64,000 nt of DNA from assembly GCA_018970025.1 (NCBI GenBank), contig JAGWXF010000008.1, positions 27,645-91,644 of the forward strand, read 5' to 3'. This stretch comes from Actinomycetales bacterium. GTDB lineage: Bacteria > Actinomycetota > Actinomycetes > S36-B12. This document shows positions 15,890-24,013 of the stretch, one piece after another (within the stretch, counting starts at the first letter, position 1; every line of letters starts with the position of its first letter). The notes beneath the pieces were generated by a model. It was not told the origin of the DNA. It did not search any database and worked only from the letters and a program-made list of their open reading frames with translations. The position numbers and the translations under genes are program-made.

Positions 15890-16947
15890 CACCATCGCCC
15901 CTGCTTCGGATCAGCCATCTCAGCAAGCGCTTCGGCCAGACCGTGGCCGTCGATGACGTGAGCCTGGAGATCCGACCGAACGAGTTCTTCTCCCTCCTCG
16001 GGCCGAGCGGCTGCGGCAAGACCACGCTGCTTCGAGCCCTGGCAGGCTTCGAGGACCCAGACTCCGGCACGGTGACCATTGCGGGCGAGTCCGGCGAGCT
16101 CGACCTGCTGCGCCTGCCGCCTGAGCGTCGGCCGATCAACCTGATGTTCCAGTCCTATGCCCTGTTCCCGCATATGTCCGTCGAGCGCAACGTCGCCTAC
16201 GGCTTGCAGCGGGAGCGGCTGGACAGGGCGGTGATCCGCCAGCGGGTGGATGAGGTGCTGCAGACCGTCGGGCTCACGGACAAGGCCACGGCCCGGCCCG
16301 CACAGCTCTCCGGCGGGCAGCGGCAGCGGGTTGCCCTGGCCCGGGCGATCGTGAAGCGCCCCAGGCTGCTGCTGCTCGATGAGCCGCTCTCCGCACTTGA
16401 CCGCAAGGTTCGCGCCGAGATGCAGCTGGAGCTCAAGCGCCTGCAGCATGAGGTCGGCATCACCTTCGTCGTGGTGACCCACGATCAGGAGGAGGCCATG
16501 TCGATGGCAGACCGGATCGCGGTGATGTCGGACGGTCGAGTCGAGCAGGTCGACTCCCCGGTGGATCTGTACACCAGGCCGCGAACGGTCTTCGTCGCGG
16601 ATTTCATCGGGACGAGCAATGCCTTCGTGGGAACCCTCACCAGCGGGGGCGTGATGGTTCCCGGGATCGGCATGCTTCCGGGGCAGTCGGTGTCAGCGGA
16701 TGCAGGGCCCGAGGTCACCTTGATCGTCCGGCCCGAGGACATCCGATTCGCGCCGACGGGGCAGGCAGTGCTGGCCGGTCACGTCATTGACGTGCAGTAC
16801 TTCGGGGGTGCATCAACGGTCGCGGTGCGGGTCGAGGGCGTCGATCGCCCTGTCCTGGTGAGCTGCCAGGGCACGACCACCCTGGCCCGCGGGGATGCCA
16901 CCGGCCTGGCCTGGGATCCGGCCGCTGCCGTGCTGCTGGAGGCCTAG
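15886..16947 (+). CDS. ABC transporter ATPase, PotA/PotG type
   Basis: The ATPase of the importer, 353 residues, overlapping the permease by ATGA. Walker A is GPSGCGKTT, the ABC signature is LSGGQRQRVALARA, Walker B is LLLLDEPLSALD and the switch His is in VVTHDQEEA. A C-terminal TOBE-type region (about 265-350) contains VTLIVRPEDIRF. All motifs look intact. The operon ends here and is followed by a strong hairpin. Confidence 0.88.
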   Translation: MTPSPLLRISHLSKRFGQTVAVDDVSLEIRPNEFFSLLGPSGCGKTTLLRALAGFEDPDSGTVTIAGESGELDLLRLPPERRPINLMFQSYALFPHMSVERNVAYGLQRERLDRAVIRQRVDEVLQTVGLTDKATARPAQLSGGQRQRVALARAIVKRPRLLLLDEPLSALDRKVRAEMQLELKRLQHEVGITFVVVTHDQEEAMSMADRIAVMSDGRVEQVDSPVDLYTRPRTVFVADFIGTSNAFVGTLTSGGVMVPGIGMLPGQSVSADAGPEVTLIVRPEDIRFAPTGQAVLAGHVIDVQYFGGASTVAVRVEGVDRPVLVSCQGTTTLARGDATGLAWDPAAAVLLEA

Positions 16948-16987
16948 TCGCCGTTGGCGAATGGCCCGCCAAGGTCCTGCAGAAGCC

Positions 16988-17020
16988 GACGAGGGTGGCC
17001 CGAATCGGGCCACCCTCGTC
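16988..17020. terminator. Bidirectional hairpin terminator between importer operon and rhodopsin
   Basis: The 16-base arms GACGAGGGTGGCCCGA and TCGGGCCACCCTCGTC match perfectly around a single base, between the convergent ATPase and rhodopsin genes. There is no long T-run, as is common in high-GC actinobacteria. Confidence 0.75.
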
Positions 17021-17045
17021 GTACTGCGCGGTTGCCGGTGAGCGG

Positions 17046-17924
17046 TTAGCTGGCAGTGTTGCTGGATGGCGCTGCCTTGATCTCCTGATCCGCGAAGGAG
17101 GCATCGTCCGCGAAGCTCTTCTCGCGGGCGATCTTGTAGATCAGCAGGCCGAACAGGCACTTGGCAAGCACGTCGGCGATGGAGTAGCCGACCTGCCGGC
17201 CGACGAAGGCTCCGGCGCTCTCGATGCCGAGCTGCGGGATCAGGTAGGCGATCGGGTAGACACCCCAGGTCGCCAGCAGCAGCAGCCGCAGGCCGTTGAG
17301 GTCCTTGCGAACCTGCGCCGGCTGGGTCTTCATCGAGCGGCTGAGCTCCACCCACAGGACGTACAGGATGTACAGGAAGGGGATGGTCGACAGCGCGCCC
17401 CAGATCCCGCGGACCATGTTGTCCGAGGAGATCTCGCCCGGGTAGCCGAGGATGATCATCAGGGCCGAGGCCGGGATGAGCTTCAGCAGCAGCGACTTGC
17501 GCACCTGCGGGGCAAGGGCGAGCACCGCGACGGTCTCGAACAGCAGCAGCGGAACAGTGAGCAGCCAGTCGACGTAGCGGTAGCCCTCGTTGAAGCCCTC
17601 GCCGTTGACGAGCACGTAGGACATCGCGTTCATCGCCGTTGCGGGCGACCCCTCGCCGACGGCGACGTAGGCGCCCTCGAAGGAGTTGAAGATGCGGTAG
17701 TAGTGGTACGCCGCGATCAGGCAGACCATCGCGGAGATGACCAGTGCCTGGCGGTAGCGAGGCAGCACCCGGCCCTGCACGACGAGCAGGAAGATGAACG
17801 TCGCGAGCATGGATGCAAGGGCGAACGAGATGACATTGTAGACGGTCTGGTACTGCGAATAGTCGAGTTCGAGAACTCCCACCGGGGCCTCCATTGCCGA
17901 TACAGAAGGGTTGATCCCAGTCAC
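17046..17924 (-). CDS. Actinorhodopsin-type light-driven proton pump
   Basis: A seven-helix type 1 rhodopsin of 282-292 residues. Helix C reads YVDWLLTVPLLLFETV: Asp, then Thr four residues on and Glu eleven on, the D-T-E set of outward proton pumps, with Leu at the proteorhodopsin-105 position, which predicts green absorption. The retinal Lys is in ADVLAKCLFG of helix G. The protein pumps protons out in light and supports ATP synthesis or transport. Starts are GTG 17924 or ATG 17894; neither has a clear ribosome binding site, but TTGACG (17968-17973) upstream may be a -35 box. It lies 97 bases downstream of the flavoenzyme gene on the same strand. No retinal-synthesis gene is visible in this window. 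Confidence 0.93.
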   Translation of the reverse strand: MTGINPSVSAMEAPVGVLELDYSQYQTVYNVISFALASMLATFIFLLVVQGRVLPRYRQALVISAMVCLIAAYHYYRIFNSFEGAYVAVGEGSPATAMNAMSYVLVNGEGFNEGYRYVDWLLTVPLLLFETVAVLALAPQVRKSLLLKLIPASALMIILGYPGEISSDNMVRGIWGALSTIPFLYILYVLWVELSRSMKTQPAQVRKDLNGLRLLLLATWGVYPIAYLIPQLGIESAGAFVGRQVGYSIADVLAKCLFGLLIYKIAREKSFADDASFADQEIKAAPSSNTAS

Positions 17925-18021
17925 ATGCTGACTGGCGGCGTGAAGTCCTCTACGGGAGATCGCTTCGCGTCAAGCGGAGCCTTCACCCGATCGCGGAGGT
18001 CGGCAACTCGAAATCGTCCGG

Positions 18022-19422
18022 TCAGCTGTCGAAGCCGACGCCGAGGCGGTCCAGGAGCCGTAGGTAGGGGCCTCTGATTCCGGTGCGATCCTCGGCTTCC
18101 AGCGCTGCCTGGGTGACGCGGATCAGCGGATATCGAATCGGCTCGGGCGGGAACGGCACCGGGCGCCGGCGCACCAGTCGCAGGCCGGTTCGCTCCGTGG
18201 GCGCCTGGTCCAGGAGGTCCAGGGCCGTCCGCGCGCCGAATCGCGAGGACCCGACGCCCAGGCCGGTGAAGCCAACCGCATAGGCAGCCCGCCCGCCCAG
18301 GGCCGTGCCGAACAGGGGCGTGAAGCGCGAGGTGGTGTCGATGGCACCGAACCAGCGATGGCTGAAGCGAAGACCCTCCAGCTGGGGGAAGGTGGACTGG
18401 ACGTGGCTGGCGAGCGTGCGGTACGACCGCATTCGTGCCGGATCGTCCGCATGTATCCGTCCGCCGACGTGATACGCCGCGTCGTATCCGCCGAAGAGGA
18501 TCCGCCCATCGGGAGTGAGCCGGTAGTAGTGGAATCGGTTGCCCGGGTCGGTCAGCCCCTGCTCCTGCTGCCAGCCGATCGATGCGCGCTGCTCGGCACT
18601 CAGCGGCTCCGTCACCAGCACGTGATCGGCGACCGGGACAATCCAGGAGCGCAGCCGGCGCAGCAGGGGCGGGAAGGCGTTCGTGGCCAGGACTGCCTGG
18701 CGGGCATGGACCTCGCCCGCAGGGGTGGCTGCCGCCAGCCCTGCGGAGGCTCGTCGCAGGCGCGTGACGGGGGAGTGCTCGTGCATGCGCACCCCCAGCC
18801 TGGCGGCGATATCGATCAGGCCATGTGCCAGCAGGCCGGGATGCACCGTCCCGCCGCCGGTGCGCACGCGCAATGCACCCAGGTAGGTGGGGGAGTGCAC
18901 GTCCGCCTGGGCCTGATCCCGATCGAGCAGCTCGGCCTGCTCCCCATGGGCCAGGTGCAGGGCGCAGGAGCGAGCCAGGCCGTCCAGCTGGGCCGGCTTC
19001 AGCGCCACCACGCTCTTGCCCCGCCGCTGCAGGTGGGCATCGATGCCATGCTCGTCCAGGATCGCAGCGATCTCGTCGAGGTTCTCGCGCCCCTGGCGCA
19101 GCAGCTCGGGCATCTGGTCGGGCCACATCGCTACCCCATGGGCCAGGCCGTGGGTCAGCGACTCGGCGATGAACCCGCCATTGCGTCCGGACGCCGCTTC
19201 CGCGAGTCGGTCGGCCTCGAGGACGGCGACCTCACGAGACGGATCGGCGCGCTTGGCCTCGATGGCGGCCCACAGGCCGGTGAACCCGCCGCCCACGACC
19301 AGCAGGTCCGAATGCAGCGTGCCGTCGACGGGATCGAACGACTGCCGTGCCGGAATATCCTGCAGCCAGAAGGGGGTCGGCTCGGCATCGGCCAGGGCAG
19401 CGCTGACCGCATCGCCTGCCAT
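18022..19422 (-). CDS. FAD-dependent amine oxidoreductase, gamma-glutamylputrescine-oxidase-like
   Basis: A DAO-type flavoprotein of 466 residues. The dinucleotide-binding motif is LLVVGGGFTGLWAAIEAKR at about 40-58, followed by the Glu of VLEADR. The region SGRNGGFIAESLTHGLAHG is typical of gamma-glutamylputrescine oxidases (PuuB family), as is FGGYDAAYHVGGR further on and the final SHRWFGAIDTTSRFTPLFG. It would oxidise an amine to an aldehyde with release of ammonia and peroxide. AGGAGGG precedes the ATG. It is divergent from a TetR gene and close to the polyamine importer, which supports amine catabolism; the exact substrate is not proven. Confidence 0.75.
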   Translation of the reverse strand: MAGDAVSAALADAEPTPFWLQDIPARQSFDPVDGTLHSDLLVVGGGFTGLWAAIEAKRADPSREVAVLEADRLAEAASGRNGGFIAESLTHGLAHGVAMWPDQMPELLRQGRENLDEIAAILDEHGIDAHLQRRGKSVVALKPAQLDGLARSCALHLAHGEQAELLDRDQAQADVHSPTYLGALRVRTGGGTVHPGLLAHGLIDIAARLGVRMHEHSPVTRLRRASAGLAAATPAGEVHARQAVLATNAFPPLLRRLRSWIVPVADHVLVTEPLSAEQRASIGWQQEQGLTDPGNRFHYYRLTPDGRILFGGYDAAYHVGGRIHADDPARMRSYRTLASHVQSTFPQLEGLRFSHRWFGAIDTTSRFTPLFGTALGGRAAYAVGFTGLGVGSSRFGARTALDLLDQAPTERTGLRLVRRRPVPFPPEPIRYPLIRVTQAALEAEDRTGIRGPYLRLLDRLGVGFDS

Positions 19423-19513
19423 CGCACGGCCCTCCTGACGTGCTCCGCTGCACGGGTGCAGCCCATTGATCTTGCATCAGGCATCAAATCAGGCATGGGG
19501 CCGGATGTGATGA

Positions 19514-19553
19514 GAAATGGCCATTTCCGGGGCTATTTTGAACCAGTCTTCAA
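19514..19553. promoter_or_regulatory. Two palindromes in the flavoenzyme/TetR divergent region
   Basis: GAAATGGCCATTTC (19514-19527) is a perfect 14-base palindrome, and TTGAA-N6-TTCAA (19538-19553) is an inverted repeat. Both sit in the 191 bases between the flavoenzyme and the divergent TetR gene, where an autoregulatory operator is expected. Further upstream near 19480 the motif ATCAGGCAT is repeated directly. Binding by the TetR protein is inferred only. Confidence 0.45.
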
Positions 19554-19613
19554 TATCGAAAGGGGCCACGAGCACCCATCGCGTGGAGTAGCGTGGCGGC
19601 GAGGAGGTGACGG

Positions 19614-20255
19614 ATGGCCCAGCACAAGCGCCGGGTGGAGCGCAAGTCAGACCTCGTCGACGCGGCCTGGCGGGCGATGCTGGAGCACGGCGCGACCTCG
19701 GTGCGGCTCAACCAGGTGGCCGAGCAGGCCGGACTGACCTCTGGTGCCATCATCTACCACTACCCGGATCTGCAGGAGCTCCTGCTCGACGCGCACCGGG
19801 CCGGCATGGAGCGCTTCTACGAGCAGCGACTGCGCGCCGTCGAGGGCATCGCGAGCCCGGCCCGAAAGCTCGTGGTCACCATCATGAGCGGCCTGCCCAC
19901 GGATAGCGATGACCCGGATGTCCGGCTGCTGTGCGAGCTGGGCGGGGCTGCGGCGCGCAATAGCGTCTACGCCCTGCTGCTCACCTCGCTGTACGACCGC
20001 CAGGTGTCCCTCTACCAGGTCATCCTCGAGGCGGGCGCAGCGCAGGGCGTCTTTGCCCTGCAGGATGACTCGCTGGCGATCGGCCGAAATCTGGTCGCGC
20101 TGGAGGATGCCTACGGCTACCGGATCATGGCCCGACACGGGGCCATCGACCAGGAGGCCGCGGCCGGCCTGATCCTGGACTACGCGCGGATCGCCACTGG
20201 CCATCGACTGCCACTGCTGACCCCATCGCCAACCACCGAAGACAAGGAGCCCTGA
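19614..20255 (+). CDS. TetR-family transcriptional regulator
   Basis: A 213-residue regulator. The N-terminal helix-turn-helix is clear: residues 15-55 include LVDAAWRAMLEHGATSVRL, NQVAEQAGLTSGAIIYHYPD and LQELLLDAHR. The C-terminal ligand domain is not assignable by eye. GAGGAGG precedes the ATG. It is divergent from the amine oxidoreductase and only two bases upstream of the glycosyltransferase gene, so it probably controls one or both. Confidence 0.85.
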   Translation: MAQHKRRVERKSDLVDAAWRAMLEHGATSVRLNQVAEQAGLTSGAIIYHYPDLQELLLDAHRAGMERFYEQRLRAVEGIASPARKLVVTIMSGLPTDSDDPDVRLLCELGGAAARNSVYALLLTSLYDRQVSLYQVILEAGAAQGVFALQDDSLAIGRNLVALEDAYGYRIMARHGAIDQEAAAGLILDYARIATGHRLPLLTPSPTTEDKEP

Positions 20256-20257
20256 AG

Positions 20258-21574
20258 ATGAGCACCCGTCCGCTGACCATCCTGTTCATGCCGGAGGCTG
20301 CCTATGGGCCCACGAACCAGTGCGTAGGCATCGGCGACGTCCTGCGGCGCCGGGGGCATCGGATCGTCTTCGCGGCCGAGGCCTCCTGGAAGGGCAAGCT
20401 GGTGGCCCTGGGCTTCGAGGAGGATCTCGTCGACCTCGCCCCGCCGCCGGAGAATGCCGATGAGCAGGATGCCGGCCAGTTCTGGATCGACTTCATCCGC
20501 GACATCGCGCCGGAGTTCCGCAAGCCCACGATCGAGCAGCTGGAGACCTACATGGTGCCCACCTGGCAGGCGCTCATCGACGGGGCGCGATTCTGCGAGC
20601 CCCAGCTGCGTCAGATCATCGCCCGGGTGCAGCCGGATGTCATCGTCGAGGACAACGTCGTCTGCTTCCCAGCCCTGACGACTGCTGGCGTGCCCTTCGT
20701 GCGGATCGTGTCATGCAATCCGCTGGAGATGAAGGGACCGGACGTCCCCCCCGCCTACTCTGGGCTGCCGGCCGAGGACCGCTCGCAGTGGGACGCCTTC
20801 CGGGCCGAGGTTGAGCGGACACACCGGCCGGTGTGGGAGGAGTTCAACGCCTGGGTCGTCGAGCAGGGAGCCGCACCACTGCCCGACCTCGAGTTCATGC
20901 CGTCCGACAATGCAGCCAATCTCTATGTGTATCCGCAGGAGGTCGACTATGTCGACACCCGGCCACTGGACCCGAGCTGGCATCGGATGGACTCCAGCGT
21001 GCGCCAGACCGATGAGCAGTACGTGCTGCCGCTTGAGGTGGCCGACCGGCCCGAGGGCAGCGCGCTGATCTACCTCTCCCTGGGCTCCCTTGGCGGCAGC
21101 GACGTCGACCTCATGCGTCGGCTGGTCGATGTCCTCGGGCGCACTCCGCATCGCTATATCGTCAGCAAGGGCCCGCGCGCTGATGAGGTCGACCTGCCAG
21201 CGAACATGGTGGGGGCGCAGTTCCTGCCGCAGACCACGATCATCCCGCAGGTGGACGCGGTCATCACCCACGGCGGCAATAACACCACGACCGAGTGCCT
21301 GCATTTCGGCAAGCCGATGATCGTGCTCCCGCTGTTCTGGGATCAGTACGACAATGCCCAGCGGATCGACGAGACCGGGTACGGCGTCCGCCTGAGCACC
21401 TACGCCTTCACCGATGAGCAGATGCTCGTAGCGCTGGACCGGGTACTCGCCCCGGCAGCACGCGAGCGGGCCGTGCGCACCGGCGCGGCGATCAGGGCCC
21501 GCACTGGGCTGCAGCATGGGGCGGATGTCATCGAGCAGGTCGGCCGGGCACACGCAGATGCGACCGGTGCCTGA
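20258..21574 (+). CDS. GT1-family glycosyltransferase (UGT/MGT-like)
   Basis: A 438-residue GT-B glycosyltransferase. The N-terminal acceptor domain begins LTILFMPEAAYGPTNQCVGI with GDVLRRRGHRIVFA. The nucleotide-sugar site is in the C-terminal half: ALIYLSLGSLGG, then VDAVITHGGNNTTTECLHFG and KPMIVLPLFWDQYDNAQR, the UGT signature with the final Asp-Gln. Such enzymes move a sugar from UDP-sugar to a small molecule. It follows the TetR gene closely and precedes a kinase and SIS gene, suggesting handling of a sugar-bearing compound. The acceptor is unknown. Confidence 0.82.
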   Translation: MSTRPLTILFMPEAAYGPTNQCVGIGDVLRRRGHRIVFAAEASWKGKLVALGFEEDLVDLAPPPENADEQDAGQFWIDFIRDIAPEFRKPTIEQLETYMVPTWQALIDGARFCEPQLRQIIARVQPDVIVEDNVVCFPALTTAGVPFVRIVSCNPLEMKGPDVPPAYSGLPAEDRSQWDAFRAEVERTHRPVWEEFNAWVVEQGAAPLPDLEFMPSDNAANLYVYPQEVDYVDTRPLDPSWHRMDSSVRQTDEQYVLPLEVADRPEGSALIYLSLGSLGGSDVDLMRRLVDVLGRTPHRYIVSKGPRADEVDLPANMVGAQFLPQTTIIPQVDAVITHGGNNTTTECLHFGKPMIVLPLFWDQYDNAQRIDETGYGVRLSTYAFTDEQMLVALDRVLAPAARERAVRTGAAIRARTGLQHGADVIEQVGRAHADATGA

Positions 21575-21588
21575 GGCCGGCTCACCTG

Positions 21589-22983
21589 TTGCCACCTGAC
21601 ATCGGCTCGCCCGTCGACGACTGGGCTGCCGGGGTTGCAGTTGCGGACCCAGCCCTGGTGCTCCCGCCCGGTGAGCGCCGCGCCATCATGGACGTTGCCG
21701 GCCCGCTTGCCCTGGAGCAGGTCCTCGACCTCGGCGAGGGGCATGCGGTAGCGGTCGTCCAGTCTGCCGACGGGGCTCGGTGGACCGTCCCGCTCACCGC
21801 TGACGAGGGCGGGGTGCGTCGCAGTCGACCGTCGGACGGGACGGCTGAGCGGCTCGTCGGCCTGCTGGCCCGGGGTCGGGGCGGGCGGCATGCCGGTGGC
21901 CTTGGCTGGCAGGGCCTGCAGGCTCGCGTCGTCGCCGGCGAGCGCGGGATCGACGTCGACCAGACCAATGAGAGCGTGATCGTGGGCGAGCAGGTCGTGG
22001 TCAAGTGGATGACCCGGCTGCCGTCCGCTGGGGAGCCTGGGAGCCCGGCCGCCCGCCTGATCACCTGCCTGGCGGATGCCGGCTTTGCCGATATGCCCGC
22101 TCCATGGGGCTTCCTGACCAGTGGCGACGGTGATGCCGACGGTCGTGCCGATGGCCAGCTGCTAGCCAGTGCTGTCGCGTACCTCCCCGGCGCCGAGGAC
22201 GGCTGGGACTGGGCAACTGCTGACCTGCGCTCGCTGGTGCGCGGGGCGATCACCATGGAGCAGGCCTGCGCTGCGGCCGAGCGAATCGGGCAGATCACCG
22301 CCCGGATGCACGCCAGCCTGGCCCGCGACGGGGTCCAGCACGCATCGGCGGAGCAGGCGCGCCAGTGGCGTGATGCGGCCCGCGCCGAGCTGGCCTGGGC
22401 GGTGCAGTCGGTGACCGGTGCCGAGGGCGAGCGACTGCGCGGGTGGGCCGATCGCATCGATGCTGCCCTCGATGGCCTCGCCAGTCTCTCGGGCACTCCG
22501 CTGATCGCGGTCCACGGCGACCTGCACGTGGGTCAGGTGCTGCGTGCCCGCAGTGCTGATGGGCTGCCCGATCGCATGCTCGTCACCGACTTCGATGGCA
22601 ATCCGACCCTGCCCTCCGCCCAGCGCTGGTCACGGCAGCCGGCTGCCGTGGACGTCGTCAGCATGGCGGCGAGCCTGGATCACGTCGGCCGGATCGTGCA
22701 GTTCCGTGATTCGGCACTCGACACCGGCAGGGAGAGCGGTCGTGCATCTGGCCCGGACCAGGCCCTGGTGCGCGAGTGGATCGCCCAGGCGCAGGCCCGC
22801 TTCCTGGCGTCGTATCGGATGGCGGCGAAAGCAGCGGGCATCGCCGAGCTGCTCGATGATCGACTGCTCGAGCCCCTGCGGCTGCGCCAGGAGCTGCGGG
22901 AGTACCGCTATGCGGCAGAGCACCTGCCGCACTGGGTCTACGTCCCTGACCTTGCGCTCACTGAACTGCTCGCCGCCCACTGA
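21589..22983 (+). CDS. Aminoglycoside-phosphotransferase-fold kinase, glucosamine-kinase-like
   Basis: A 464-residue kinase. The N-terminal 150 residues are a cap domain. A Lys region VVVKWMTRLPSAGEPGSPAA is followed by the catalytic loop AVHGDLHVGQVLRA and the metal site VTDFDGNPTLPS. HGD..H.GQ with DFDGNP resembles actinobacterial glucosamine kinases; maltokinases have a similar fold but read DFEGEP there. It would make glucosamine 6-phosphate or a related sugar phosphate. The TTG start at 21589 is uncertain; an ATG at 21688 is internal. It follows the glycosyltransferase by 14 bases and precedes the SIS gene by 34. Confidence 0.62.
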   Translation: MPPDIGSPVDDWAAGVAVADPALVLPPGERRAIMDVAGPLALEQVLDLGEGHAVAVVQSADGARWTVPLTADEGGVRRSRPSDGTAERLVGLLARGRGGRHAGGLGWQGLQARVVAGERGIDVDQTNESVIVGEQVVVKWMTRLPSAGEPGSPAARLITCLADAGFADMPAPWGFLTSGDGDADGRADGQLLASAVAYLPGAEDGWDWATADLRSLVRGAITMEQACAAAERIGQITARMHASLARDGVQHASAEQARQWRDAARAELAWAVQSVTGAEGERLRGWADRIDAALDGLASLSGTPLIAVHGDLHVGQVLRARSADGLPDRMLVTDFDGNPTLPSAQRWSRQPAAVDVVSMAASLDHVGRIVQFRDSALDTGRESGRASGPDQALVREWIAQAQARFLASYRMAAKAAGIAELLDDRLLEPLRLRQELREYRYAAEHLPHWVYVPDLALTELLAAH

Positions 22984-23017
22984 CCTGCTGTACCCGCCTG
23001 CGTGAGATTGAGGAGCC

Positions 23018-24001
23018 ATGGATCCATCGCTGTTCGAGGCAGACCTGCACGCCAAGCCGGCCACCCTGCGCGAGCTGGCCGACTACCTGGAGCAGGAGGA
23101 CCCGTGGGCCGGTATCGGCGAGGTGCGCCGGCTGATCTTCCTCGGCATGGGCTCGTCGGCATTCGCGGCCGGTGCATGCGTCACGCGGCTGCTGGCAGCG
23201 GGCTTCCCCGGTGTCAGCGTGCTAGGGAGCAGCATGATGCTGCCGGCAACCCTGCCCGGTGACCTGGTCGTCGCTGTCTCGGCAAGCGGGACCTCGAAGG
23301 AGACCCTCGCGGCCGTCGACGGCATCCGGCAGGCCAGCGATGCCCGAGGCGGCGTCCCGGTGATCCTGCTGACGAACACCGAGGGAGTCGAGCGACCCGG
23401 ATATGACGGAGTCGTGCAGATGCGGGCCGGCCTGGAGTCAGGAGGCGTTGCCTGCCGGTCGTTCCAGCACACGATGATCATGCTGCTCGCACTGCAGCGC
23501 CACCTCATCGGCCTGCCGCGAGACCTGCCTGCGCTCGTCCGGCTGGTCGCTGACGCCAGCGAGGATCTCCTGCAGTCCGCCCCGGCCTGGCTGCCGACAG
23601 CGCTCGAGTTGCTCATCGGCCCGCAGGGCACCCATGTCGTCGCACCGGCGCATCGCCTGTCATCAGCCCAGCAGGGGGCCCTGATGCTGCGCGAAGGCCC
23701 GCGCCGGCAGGGGTATGCCTGCGAGACGGGGGACTGGTCGCATATCGACGTCTACCTGACGAAGACCACCGACTACCGCATGCTGCTGTATGCCGGCTCT
23801 GCCTGGGATGCACAGGCGATGGACTGGGTGCGGGAGCGCGGCTCGACCGTCGTATCGGTCGGCGGGGCCGTTGCCGGCGCGCGCGCGAGCATCCGCTACG
23901 CAGGCGATGAGGACGACGACATACGGTGGCTGACCGAGACCCTCGTAGCCGAGCTGATCGCCGCCCGGCTCTGGCATGAGGCGGCCGCCGCGGGGCAGTG
24001 A
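23018..24001 (+). CDS. SIS-domain sugar isomerase/deaminase-like protein
   Basis: A 327-residue protein with two SIS domains. The first contains LIFLGMGSSAFAAGACVTRL and VVAVSASGTSKETLAAVDG, the phosphosugar-binding Ser/Thr loop. The layout resembles the isomerase half of GlmS without a glutaminase domain, as in AgaS-type deaminases. It could convert glucosamine 6-phosphate, the predicted kinase product, to fructose 6-phosphate plus ammonia; this is inferred from gene order. GAGGAG precedes the ATG. Confidence 0.72.
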   Translation: MDPSLFEADLHAKPATLRELADYLEQEDPWAGIGEVRRLIFLGMGSSAFAAGACVTRLLAAGFPGVSVLGSSMMLPATLPGDLVVAVSASGTSKETLAAVDGIRQASDARGGVPVILLTNTEGVERPGYDGVVQMRAGLESGGVACRSFQHTMIMLLALQRHLIGLPRDLPALVRLVADASEDLLQSAPAWLPTALELLIGPQGTHVVAPAHRLSSAQQGALMLREGPRRQGYACETGDWSHIDVYLTKTTDYRMLLYAGSAWDAQAMDWVRERGSTVVSVGGAVAGARASIRYAGDEDDDIRWLTETLVAELIAARLWHEAAAAGQ

Positions 24002-24013
24002 CGGGCGACGGCC

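Noticed and set aside
17046..17924. Sensory rhodopsin or chloride pump
   Set aside because: The Asp-Thr-Glu set in helix C is that of proton pumps, and no transducer gene is next to it.
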